From Bolinopsis microptera (Eukaryota > Ctenophora > Tentaculata > Lobata > Bolinopsidae), in assembly GCF_026151205.1 (NCBI RefSeq), contig NC_087076.1, positions 10,020,902-10,084,901 of the forward strand: a stretch of DNA of 64,000 nucleotides, in the 5' to 3' direction. The position numbers were made by a program, and so were the translations under genes. The notes beneath the pieces were generated by a model that was not told where the DNA came from, made no database searches, and saw only the letters and a list, made by a program, of their open reading frames with translations. Below are positions 11,601-23,039 of this stretch, piece after piece. Numbering within the stretch: position 1 is the first letter of the stretch; every line of letters starts with the position of its first letter.

Positions 11601-14552
11601 TCGACAGCTGATTGGTTGCCAGTACTTCAGCCATCACGGCATCACATGGAAATGTGATGTTAATTACGAGGGGTGGGTTTGTTTAACAGATAGGATTTCG
11701 CCACTAGGCTACTACTTGTACACCACGGTTCTGCTGCATCAACAGCTGCCTCTGTTACTGTTCCCGTTTCACACTTACAGAGGGAGTCCACACCGTTGCT
11801 TTCTTCAGGTTTAACTTTTCAAACCCCTTTATTTGTGGCCTTTATTTGTGGCCTTTATTTGTAGCCTTTATTTGTGAATCTTATTGCTCGTTTAAACTTT
11901 AATGTTCATTTATGAAAATCATACGTGATGCAATGGTCACCAAGAAACAGAGCACATTTTGCCACTTTATATCAAGATCATAAGATCACTGACTCACCTT
12001 CATTATCTAATTCCGTTTACAAAAAATGTCAAAATGCGAATAAAAAATCAGTTTTAACAGGCTGTATTCACTGATGTCTGAACATGTGGTTTGGAACTGG
12101 GCCTGTCCTTGTTGAGGAAAAGCAGTGTTTCTTTACGCACTAATTAACTGATTATGGCAAAGCTTCCCATTTGCAAAGCTAGCGAGCAAAAATTTGTCTC
12201 TTCTCTTTTACATATGCCTTTTGTTTGAGAGGTGATAATCTCGAATTTTCCTGCAGCAATTTGCTTGTCTGTTTGGTCCAATAAGGTGCTGTTCACATAA
12301 GTGGATCGACTTAGCGCGATACCTTGTGCCTGATACCATCCGACCCACTTTGATGTGTCACCAGATCACACCTGCCTGAATAGTGAATACAGACGAACAG
12401 TCAGTTGTTGGCAGACCGTTTTTGTGTCACTGCCGTAATGATAAGAAAAGTGCTGTGGTTGGAAAGGTTTCTTAGACTCATGGACATGACAGGATAACTA
12501 GCTCGTATCACACAACCTTGACACAAAGTGTGTGTCTAACACGAGATACTTGGGTGTGGCATACGCCTTCTTTATTAATCTGAGGTTTTTTATTAGTCAA
12601 ACGTATTACATTTTAGACTCTTAAATGTAATAAATTAGACTTATATGTTTCAAGATCCAGAATAATAAATAACTGTCTTTTTTCTGGAACCTTTGACAGC
12701 ACCTATTTAGGAGCGAGATTTTAATTTGAACCCAGGAAAATGCTGTCCTGGTTTATTTGATAATCGTAGTTGTACTTGTAGAGTGTCTAATTTGAACTAC
12801 CAAGATTATGTCATTGCTATTCCACAATACAATTAATTGATTAACGGAAAAAGTTTTGATGGCTTCCGGTTTCTATCTTATTTACAGTTTACAGTCGCTG
12901 ATTTACTACCTCTTTTATAACAAAGTTTGAAATGAACTGACCTGTGACCATGCGTCCGTGTTAAGCGTTATTTTTCAATGCAATTAGCTTAAAAATCGAT
13001 TAACGCTGATATTTTATCGTAAGCCGATCGGGTTGATTGATTGAAAAACTGCCACGACTGAATTATCTATCTCGAGTTTTATTTTACATAGATTTTAGTT
13101 TTCGCGGTAAAATTACTGATTTTATTGCATCCACTTAAGCCTCCGCTTAACCAAATTTCTCAATCAGCTTTTTGAATTGTCTATTTAATAAAAACTTCCT
13201 TTAATGCAACGCAGGATATACCCTAAAGAATATAATACCCGCCATGATCTGGAGCTCTAATACATGGATTTCTCTAGAACCGGGGAGGTACTCTCCCAAC
13301 CTCATTAGTTCATTACGAGTCTAAATCTCCGTTCATTGCAAGATTTAACTTCCCCTCTTTCCCTCGACACACATTCACATTTGTTTAATTAGCTCGTTAG
13401 CTTAATGAATCAAAGTAATGACTTGCACTCCTCAGTACGGAGCTAAGTAAATTGGATAATTTTTCAGTAGGTCTGACTGGTTTAATGGCTTCACTCCTTC
13501 TGTATGTATTGTACCAAGATGGGTTGCAGCCTGGAGAGTACAGTTAGTAAGCTTGGAGAGCGCCTTTAGCTTGCCTAATAATGCTAACATAACCTTTGTA
13601 AGGTACTCTTGATACCTTGAAGAAACTCGTGCTCGTACAGATTGTGATAACTTAATGATATTGCGTTTTAAAACTTGAATTTTTCATTTTGTATAAGGTT
13701 GATGTGAATACTAATACAGCGGCACTATATACCCGCATCATGCTTGTTCAACTTTTAGACTCTCACACAATGCATATTGCATAATGAATTAAGTTGATCC
13801 TCAGCATCGTACCCATTGGCCAATCTCTTTGTTCAACAATACGATCTTAGACACAATATACTTGTGATAAGGTACAGACGGATTGAGTTGTCGTGTCTGA
13901 GTAATACAACCCCGATAGTATCCATTGATTACCCATTATCATGATTATACGAGACCCAAGGTACTCTTATCGGCCCTGATCTACATAAATAATTGTCCGC
14001 TCCTCCGTTGCTATAGATATATATCGGCTGGAGCTGATGCTTTGGACAATACAATTTACAGCACCGTCAGTTTAAACGCCCCAATCTCTCTCCCGGGCAC
14101 GCGCCACTACCTGTCATCGTCACCACAATAATACTGGTCCCTGATTGGTTAACATCCCTCCCCAGCTCAACTCTGATTGGGTAGTTTCATCACGTGGTCG
14201 AATACCGGCCGCTGATTGGTCCTCGTAGTTTGTTTGTTTTAAACTTATATAAGCTGTCAACGTTTGTGATCCCCGAAAGATCAGGGAATTAATTTCCGAG
14301 CAGTTAAGCTGTGCCCTCATTACCTATTAGAGACGCATCATGTATTGTTTTGTTGTGTGGTCGAAGTGTGTGGTCACATTATCATGTTAACATGTCATCT
14401 TAGCACGTGCTGGGGACTTAGCACGTGCTGGAGAGAGAACTATACTGCTTCTCCTCCACCCTAGTCTCAACCAATTGCAGTAAATATTCCGTTTATACTA
14501 TCAGTTATACTGGTTCACTTGTGCGAGATACGTGTTGTTTAGTGTTTCTATT
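5641..14552. other. Long stretch without a supported gene
   Basis: Only short, unrelated open frames occur here; none joins to a neighbour by splice phase or resembles a known domain. Minor features: a 14-bp tandem repeat (CCTTTATTTGTGG) at about 11823-11878, and an AATAAA on the minus strand near 9478 that could end a minus-strand transcript I cannot otherwise see. Short exons could have been missed. Confidence 0.4.
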
Positions 14553-14743
14553 TCAAGCTGGAAAGCTCCGGACCTTAATTTTCTCACCCTCCAGAGTTCT
14601 GATATGGCTTTCTCGGCCTGTCACACCCACTAGATTTACAGATTGGCTGAGCTCCGTGTTTTCGGGGATTGTGAGGTCAAGAGAGAAGCCTGTCAGAATC
14701 ATGCTCCTCTGCTTTCTCACGAATATAGACATCTCAGAGGTAC
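14553..14743 (-). CDS. Possible terminal coding exon, function unknown
   Basis: On the minus strand a pyrimidine-poor but usable acceptor (ATTGCTCAG) leads into about 60 codons ending in TGA. The peptide contains EMSIFVRKQRSMILTGFS, LDLTIPENTELSQSV and LVGVTGRESHIRTLEGE. Its composition looks like globular protein and its codon use is balanced, unlike the surrounding AT-rich frames. I do not recognise the family and cannot identify the upstream exons. The overlapping plus-strand frame has weaker composition. Confidence 0.3.
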
Positions 14744-14759
14744 TGAGCAATGTTTAAAA

Positions 14760-16675
14760 CCCTAAAATTCCCTAATTTTTTCATAGACATGACGTGATTT
14801 AATAGCAGATCTCTTGAATGACTGGGTTTTTTCTTGTGGCGCGGACCTGAGTGGATTCTGTTGACGAATCTTCTTTTACAGTTCTGAGTTTTAGTTTGCT
14901 ACAACAATCTTGCAATTGCCAATTTATAGTACTACTCATTTTCTACCAATCTGTAATACGATGAACTCAGCATCTTAGTGAAACTGTATGTAAACAGTTT
15001 CTTATTACGAGTTCCTCATTAAATTTAGAGTACTTACTGTGGTCTGTGTCTCAAAGAGCTACACAACCAGTAACTAACCAGTAACTAACCAGTAACTAAC
15101 AATTTAAAGTCAACTTCACACTCAGTAGTCAGATCGACTCCAGTACTTACATCAATTTATACACCAGGCCTTTGTTAGAGACCGTTCAAAACAAGACTAT
15201 TGTTATTACCATTGTTATCAACATCATTCAGACCACACGCTGACATATCATCAGATCATCAGGGAGCAATAGACACGTGCTCTCTTCATCTCCAATCAGA
15301 TGAACGGAGGGTTTGGGTTATAATTATCTAGCAATCAAGAGCCGGACAATAGCTTGTAGATCTGGGTTGTATTATAATGAGAGCGCTGGTGACACGACCA
15401 CCACAAGTTAGACTGACAATGATTTACACAGCTCTCCTCATTTACATTGAAGATTTAGTAAATCGGGGATCTATTATAACTCCGCGTTGTTCGACCTATA
15501 TCTTTACCTCCGGCCATTGTGTTGCTTAATTAATATTAAAATCCAGCCACTTAAACCCACCTCTCACCGTATGATATTGACGGGTATATTACCCATTAAG
15601 TGAAGTCCTCGTAATTAATTTATTGGAGCTCTCATACCCCACCTCGGGGGTCGTGGGCCCGGGAGATGCTCCAACGTAATTACACTTTGCTCGCTCTAAC
15701 GTGTATATCTTTATAACAAGTTGAGTTTACAGTTCACATCACATGACTGTTGTTCAGCTCTTTTATTAGCTGAGGACCTCCTTGTAGGTCACGTGACAGG
15801 TTTCAAGCTTGTTTATTGGCTGAAGACCCCTTTGTAGGGCAGCACTGGCGGTCTTTCACGCAGGTGTTCACTATATCATTATCCTATATTTAGTTAACCG
15901 TCACTATACACTATACCTACATGGTTCCCCTTTTAAACAGCTTTTGTCTTTGCAGTTTGCAGTTCAGGTGTGTCTCTTGATCGAGTTTAGTGCTTTTAGA
16001 AACGTTTGTCTTAGTAGTGAAATTACGGCCCAGGGTTTGCATCTTTGCTTGGTTTTAAACTTAAAGGGGGATCATTCACGGTTCTAATTTATTTAAGCTG
16101 TTTCAATCTTACACTTTGTAGTTGTATGAGACCCCTTGAGTTTGATGAACGTGATGAACGTGATGATGATTGTAGTACTAAGAAACCCGATCTTCACCAA
16201 CTTGGACTGTTAAACATCCAGATTGTGAACACACCAGTAGTGCTAACCATCACATGATCGTTCTAGAAGGTTCATCTGTACGGCTAATTACTGTGAGGAG
16301 ACTCTTTTCTCAATATAACTCACAATGCCGTTACTATTCAGCTAAGGACACCCGGACTCCACATGGAGTTGCGATGAAAACAATAATTCTCGCTCTCTTT
16401 TCTGTTCGATTATTTAACAGGGGTACTTCTAAATGTGTAAGTGTAGAAGAGATGTTTTTGATGAGTTCTCAACGCGCCTCGGAGTTTCTATTATAATCGA
16501 TCTTTAAAAGCTTTTAGTGTAGCTTTGGAACTTTTTGATGCGTTACATTGTATAGTATTGTACAGATGCAAGTCAAGAAAACTAGGAATTTAAGCCTTTC
16601 GATTGTCGATATTTTTATTTTGTTTATAGAAAATTTGTTATTTACTTATTACTAAATATTGACTCTGTTTTAGAA
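14760..16675. other. Non-coding stretch before the neurexin-like gene
   Basis: No exon is supported. Three tandem copies of an 11-bp unit (CAGTAACTAAC) lie at about 15068-15101. The promoter of the gene starting at 16676 should be here. Confidence 0.4.
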
Positions 16676-19600
16676 ATGATCATTAGAACGCCATGTATCT
16701 CTTCACTAGTCTTCATCGGACTGGTGATAGTTCTGGTTCGCAGCGAATGTGAGTTTAAAACTGAAATTTGAACTTCTGATTTTGTCAAGGGTTGAAACCT
16801 ATGCTTTTCGCCGATCTGAATTTACATTCTTATTTAGGTTTAGGTGCACGGATCAATATTTAGCTATCTCCGTATTTCTTAGACACTGAGGAGACCACAT
16901 AAATATGGATAAAGATGGGAATTTGACACAAGTTTGTTTAGACACTTGACTGGCGAGTGGCGGCCTATATTGGCCGTCTATTAATGCAGACAGCCTCTTC
17001 ATGTCCAACCACTGTCACGTTACAAAACAAACGTGCGCCTCCCCAATCCCACGTTTACCTAACTCTTCACTTCCACAGTACTGCCCTCCCTGGAACTCAA
17101 ACCCACCGGCTACGTTAACTTCAAGAACGAGACCAAGACCAAGACGGCTAGGAACTGCTTCTCCCTGTATCTTCAGCTTGATGATGAGGTTCAGGACAAG
17201 CAGCATATCATCAGTATCAGAAGTGAGAGTAGGACTGAACAGGTTAGTTTTTATATACATTAACATTAATACGTTTCTTAAAGTTGGTTATTTTTTACAG
17301 ATATCTCTAACTGTCTGTTTTATTTAAATCTATCTTTTAGATGGATCTAATCTCTTCACCTAAATATGAAATAATTGGATCATGATAATTTGAGTCATGT
17401 TAGGTTTTCAATTTGAAATTCAGTCATACCCAGGGGTTATCTTAAACTACCAGATAGGAGTCGTTCACATATTACGTAGCAACGTAACAGTTTTACACAG
17501 CTATTGTGTCGAAATTACACTAGCGTAATCATTTGGAAACCCCCCTCCCCCTCGGCTGATTACGTAATAATATGTGAACGACCCCATAGTATTAGTACAG
17601 TAGATTCTACAGTAGAACCTTCTGGCAACACTGTACAGTGTACACGGCGAACCATTGGATATCATATTCGGGATTAACTTGCTATGCCAGATATTCTGAA
17701 TAAAGGAACAGAACATATTACCAGGGACGACTAATTTTCTTGGTCTTTTGTCTTAAAGGGGAACAAAGGCTTAAGACTTGGTCTAATCAACCCTATCATA
17801 AAATCATAATGTATACTCATATGAAAATCTTAATGAAATTAAAGTTTTAATGGGTTGAGCTTCTCACTGATTAAACGTTCACCTCATTAACAATTATTAT
17901 ACCTCTTGGCCTCATTTTATCTTTCAAGTTTATTCACCCAATTAATATCCACCTCCCTCAGTTTATCAAGGTATCACTGATACAGATGAGGCTGTCAGTG
18001 CTGGCTAACTTGAGACACCCTGCAGTCAGCCGGTGGTTCATGGTCGGCAAGGAATTCGTCCCTAACGAGGTAATTACCCAATCAGTTTCCCTAATTAACC
18101 CTCAGGGTATTCTCCAGCCATGTTCTGGTATACACATTCACCATTATTGTAGCAACTTACGAATAATGAGGTACGGAATCACGTCAATTATTTTTTAAAC
18201 GTTCTTTCTCGCCATGATCTCAGTAACACGACCTACTGGCTACTTGGTTTTGAGACTGAAAATTATTTTAGTATTTTCACACTTGGACCGAAGCCAAACA
18301 GAGAATTTAAACCTCCGACAATGACTTAATACAAATGACCTAATATTCACGTGCTGAAACTGAATTCCTGTACTTTAGTTTTTTAAATATTCTCATCAAA
18401 GCATACTGTTTTAAGGTGTACTACATAAAGATAGATCAGAACGGCACAGATATCCACATTACAATAAACAATGTGACTACTAGTGAGAGTTTGGAAAGTG
18501 TGGAGGATTTCATATACCCTGCTGAGATCGTCATAGGTTTGTGATCCCATTATTTATCTTCTTCCGTTTAAATAATAATTTTTAGGAGCATTCTCATCTA
18601 TTTGGAAGGCTTGAGTATCTGTAAACTTTCCACAAAAAGTAAAACCTATTTCTTTCTTACACAAATCCAGAACATTAATCATGCGATATTCACTCAAATA
18701 GTACGTTAAATTAAACCAGACTTCTGTCCAGGAAATGCCTCGCCAACCCGGGGAGTTAACGGCTCTATAGCTGGTCTGGTGTACAACGGTGTGAGTACCC
18801 TGACCAGCTACCTGAGAAGAGATGATGACTTTAGGAATGTGGCCGTTCAAATGGGAGGCGAGGTAACCGTCAAGGAGAAGGACTGGATTACTATCGACGA
18901 AAGTGAGTTGTTTTGTATTTTTCTTATTTTGGACAAGTGGACGGTAAATCAATAATTTTTTTCTCATTAACTAGATGCGTCATAAAGATTATTTTTAGTT
19001 CGTGATCTGGACTGTAGCCAGCAGTCTAACAAATGTAGCGGGAAACTGTACACGAATATTGGATAGTGACTTAACACAAGTTAGACAATAGACTATTATA
19101 GTTCAGAATTAAATATACAGTTTTAAGTCGAAATGTCAAACAATATAGAGGCTTCTATACTTTATTGCCTATCTTCCGATCTTTCGAGTTTCTTCCTTTT
19201 ATCGACCCCATTGTTTCTTCTCTCTTCACCTCCTATCTGTTACATATGAAATTAAGTTTCATTGATCGTTCTAGTATTACTGTTTATTCACATTTTATTT
19301 ACACAACAAAAATGTTACTTTTGATCACTTGAGCGCGTCGGAAATTTTGTATTACAATCTAACCTGTGACCTGGACTAATGCACTCCCATGTAGAAGTCA
19401 AGTACTTTTCTATTCCAATGCAAGGATCACCAAATAAACTGTTTGTTGCATTTGTTGCACAGGAATACTTTCCATCGCATCTCTCTTGCATCACCTGAGT
19501 TTGTATCTCAACTGATCGAAAATGCACATAATATAGTATATTTAGCACCAATAAAAGATCAATTTTATTGTAAGTAAAATTATTGCCAATGTCATGATAC

Positions 19601-22600
19601 CTCAAGTGAAGATTCAGAAAGGCAGTGTCCATCGTAAGAAAGTCCGCAAGTGTTATCATTGGAGTAAACACCATAGGCTGCATGCTTGATATTTATCACA
19701 TTCTCTCCACAATCCATTGACAGAGGAGCTCCACTGTGTTCACATGTCTCCGCTGTGTCCGGACCTGGATCAGTTTTTCAACTCTATGTTCTGTCGTGTG
19801 TTTCGATTAATGCTAGTAATGGCTTCAATTGCAAAAACTTTATCATGAAGTGAATAGATTCACTGAGAATGCATTATTGACTCTTGTATCGAGTACAACA
19901 AGTTTTATACTTGTTCGAAGATAATATTCGTAATAGCTCAAATACTTGCACAATGCACAATCTTACATCGTGGTAACTAATTGTGATGTTCATTACCTTT
20001 ATCCAAAGCTGCATGTCTCAGTTTAACAGTGCTAAAATCAGGCATGCACTCTTCGTTACAGTGCAGCACGCACTCTTCCGTTCTACATTCATATGCTGTC
20101 ACGCAACGCTGCATACAAACTTTGCCTTTCATCAGTTTTTCCAGATTCTCTGTTGTTTCATTCTTATTCCAATCTCCCCTCTTTTTGCCACCTCTTTTCT
20201 CCCCTTCTCTTTCCCGGTTGCGACCAGAATTGCGGCCAGGCATCTCGTTACGTCCAGCCATGCAGTCTTCTTTACAATGAACAACACACTCTTCCGTTTT
20301 ACATTCATTTATCTCAGTGCAATGCTTCATACAATCTTTACCCCTAACCATTCTCTCGATCATTGCTCGTGCACTTAATATGCATTTGGTTTTACATTGT
20401 GTATAGCACACGTTTCCATAGCAGGTCTCTTTCGCCATACAAAACTCTATGCATCCTTCAGTTGCTTCCTCGAGTCCAATTGCACCGGTACTGTTCGTGA
20501 GGAAGGCTGCTAGAACTGTGACAAAACTAATCATAGCTTTAACAATTAGCCGGATAACGTAAATGCTGAAAGCTCTGAAAATAATGAAAATGGATCAGCA
20601 AACTCGCTATTTAAATATGAAATTCTTGTTACTATTGATGTTATACAGTTTCAAGAAGAGTGGTTATTGCGACTGTTCCTGTGCGTCACATCAAAATTTT
20701 ATGATTAAAATTTAAAACCAATTTTAGGAAACGGCTATGAAGCCATTTCAGCATACGAATATATACTATATAAAGACATTTTGTCACTTATCTATTTTGA
20801 AGAATAAATCAGAAAATGTCGCTTTTCTTGCCGTTGTTTATTTGAGGTTGTACGACCAAACCATTGCAACGACTAAATTATTTCAAACATCTTGGTAAAG
20901 AAAGTCAGAATTGTCTCGAGATTAATGGTAACATATTCATTCAACCTAAATTAAAATGATTTCATGTCTAGAACATCATGTAGCCTATGAGTCTGACGTT
21001 AAAATTGAAACCTATTTTATTTTACTGTTAAAGCACTCATTTAATAGTATTTGATAGATTTAAGGAGTTATTTATAAATTGCATGCAAAAGTCGTCACTG
21101 AGCACATTGAAAAATTTAACTAATATGCCTTGTGACGGTTATTGTGCGTCAAATCACAATTTTATGATTACAAAATTTAAAAGCGATCGTAGGAAGACCT
21201 TTCAGTATACAAATAAAAATTATATAGAGACATTTTGTCACTTATCTAATGATATCTATTCTGAACTAAAAGTCAGAAAATTCGAGCTTTCTTGCTGTTG
21301 CTTCATTGAGATTGTGAAATGTACGACCGAACCATTCCAATGACTAAAGTATTTCAAAAATGTTGGTAAAGAAAGTTGGGATTTGCTCATGAACTAAAAT
21401 TCATTACAGTTATCTATTTCAGCAAACATCGTCTGATTTAACATCCACTAACAGAACTTACATTTCCAGGAAACAAGAAGTACTGTTCACACACGAACCA
21501 CTTCCCCAAAAGTGAGGTCGGAACCGAGATAACGCTGGAAAACTGCCAACAAAACATCGCACGTGCTATCTGCGGGGAAAACCAGATCTGGCTGGTGGAG
21601 AAATGTAACGAAGATGGCAAATGTAAGAAGTCATTGCAGACACTGTATATATATCTGATAGTTTGAGACACTTCGTTTCTTCGTTTTCTTTTACTGTAGA
21701 TTCTCGTTGGCAATCATTCAAACACATCATTTTACACTTTCAAATTTCATTATTGTTATAACGACATGGAAATTAGCAATAAGCATCAAATCTATGGAGA
21801 ACACATTGAAATACTGATGAGGACACGAGGAGCTGTTCTGGCAACTCTTGAGAAACTCTCAACATTCAACAACCCCTCACAATATTACATTTCAGCAGTG
21901 AAGGGCCGGTCAGAGGAGGAGGAAAACCCACAGCAGAAATCGGAGAGATTTCCTAAAAAGTATCTTATAATTTACATTGGAGCTGGCGCGTCAGCTATAC
22001 TCTTCATTACTATCATCATAATAGCCGTGCTCGTTAAGTAAGTATAATACACGATATACATTATACAGTGTATGTCGATCTACAGTGTGATTACCTAATG
22101 CACTGGTTTAGAAATCTGTCATAATTCCACTTTATACTAATACTAAAAATACTAAAATTAAAGCTCAGTGATAGTTTCAATATTCACGGTATCTCTAGAA
22201 ACCAATCTCAGGCGCAGTAGGCGGAATAAGGTACACCGATACAAAATGGCTAAGAATGTGGACTACCGGGACGACTACAATCCCGCCAACTTCCCAAACC
22301 GGTTAAACGGGATCTCAACCCTCCCCGCACTCAAACACGACTCTCTGACCACCAAACCCCGGCCCAGCTCCATGGAGATCTCCTGTTCCACCCTGGACAA
22401 CCCCGCCAGTGACATCATGGACAACAGAATCCCGGTGTTTGCAGCCACCACTAACCCGCTCAGCAAGCCCGAGGACTTGTACCCAGTCTACCTGACCAGC
22501 GAGCCTAACCCTGAGCGAGACTCGGACATTATCAGCACTATTCTGGGCGAGAGAGCCGAGAGGAACTATACAAACCAATTCAACAACGCTAGCCTCATGC

Positions 22601-22665
22601 CCAACAGTTTGTTGAACTCCAACTCCGGGCTTAACTCTGAGATGAGCAGTTGGCAGGACGTTTGA
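16676..22665 (+). CDS. Neurexin-like single-LNS transmembrane receptor, eight exons
   Basis: The exons are 16676-16748, 17079-17242, 17962-18069, 18416-18536, 18732-18902, 21470-21622, 21896-22037 and 22212-22665. All introns are GT-AG, every phase matches, and the summed length (1386 nt) is a whole number of codons, giving 461 aa. Residues 1-24 are a signal peptide. Residues ~27-200 form a laminin-G/neurexin/sex-hormone-globulin (LNS) fold: strands ELKPTGYVNF and FSLYLQL, then VYYIKIDQNGTDIHITI, and the hallmark G-fold end NGSIAGLVYNG at 165-175, close to the last LNS domain of neurexins. Exon 6 (~213-263) adds a four-cysteine module that I do not recognise. Residues 286-310 are a transmembrane helix followed by a basic stop (KRSRR). 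The ~150-aa cytoplasmic tail ends SSWQDV, not the EYYV-type PDZ ligand of neurexins. A role as a cell-surface adhesion or synaptogenic-type receptor is inferred from the family. It could instead be another LNS receptor. Confidence 0.72.
17463..17586. mobile_element. MITE, GGGTCGTTCACA family (copy 2)
   Basis: The inverted ends read GAGTCGTTCACATATTACGT and GGGGTCGTTCACATATTATT (reverse strand) around a ~75-bp non-coding centre. The insertion is in intron 2 of the neurexin-like gene. The internal block TTACACTAGCGTAATCATTT matches, in inverted orientation, the centre of the copy at 1.5 kb, so they are one family. Confidence 0.75.
19315..20534 (-). CDS. Secreted cysteine-repeat SUEL lectin, nested antisense gene
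   Basis: Three minus-strand exons, 20534-19997, 19764-19601 and 19494-19315, join by GT-AG introns in phases 1 and 0 to encode 293 aa. The whole gene lies inside intron 5 of the neurexin-like gene. Residues 1-18 are a signal peptide. Three copies of C-x3-C-x5-C-x4-C-x3-C-x3-C follow at 28-51, 68-91 and 140-163. A highly basic, Arg/Gly/Lys/Glu-rich linker (about 94-125) separates copies 2 and 3. Residues ~185-272 are a galactose/rhamnose-binding SUEL lectin domain: CEHSGAPLSMDCG, then CDGKYSC, FGDPCIGIEKYL and the closing WEC, with the family's normal length and cysteine order. SUEL domains bind rhamnose or galactose, so the likely role is an extracellular glycan-binding protein, perhaps for defence or adhesion. 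The function of the cysteine repeats is unknown to me. Confidence 0.82.
20600..21420. repeat. Imperfect direct repeat within intron 5
   Basis: Two similar stretches, about 20640-20895 and 21060-21370, share blocks such as GTAAAGAAAGT, TTTATGATTA, GACATTTTGTCACTTATCTA and TTCTTGC. This suggests an old local duplication upstream of the nested lectin gene. No exon is supported here. Confidence 0.45.
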
Positions 22666-23039
22666 GAGGGAGAGAAGGGGGTGAGACACCCTGTTATGTT
22701 CAGTTAACTTGTGATAGTGTGTAGAGTTCTGAGGCGAAAGAACAAGCAGTAAAACATTATCAGAGAAAATTGATGTTTTGTGTTCAAGTTGCGTGTGAGA
22801 CTGGATTGAGGCAATGCCGAGTTGCTGACAAGTAGAGAATGATGATTCAGCTCTATGATAAAATCAGAGGACTCTTTCAGAACGTTAATGTTGAGACCCA
22901 ATATGAATGATTGGGACATTGTCTATTAGCGAGACCAGTGTATGAAGAATAATTTATTATGTGCACACTAACAGAGCTGTCTTCATAACTATAGGTATAT
23001 TCCTAAGACCCACTGGTTATGAAATACCAAAATAATAAA
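22666..23039 (+). terminator. 3' UTR and poly(A) signal of the neurexin-like gene
   Basis: The stop codon ends at 22665, and the first good AATAAA follows at about 23034-23039. That gives a ~370-nt 3' UTR, which is a normal size. Confidence 0.55.

Noticed and set aside
19019-19070. Extra exon of the receptor (reading DLDCSQQSNKC)
   Set aside because: The acceptor is usable, but the frame meets a stop and the only nearby donor gives the wrong phase. Skipping it keeps the model in phase.
19983-20378. Plus-strand open frames opposite the lectin gene
   Set aside because: Shadow of the cysteine-rich exon. The minus strand has the signal peptide, three regular motifs and correct splicing into the SUEL exons.
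22275-22689. Minus-strand frames opposite the receptor tail exon
   Set aside because: The plus-strand exon is in phase with the transmembrane exon. The antisense frames have no domain.
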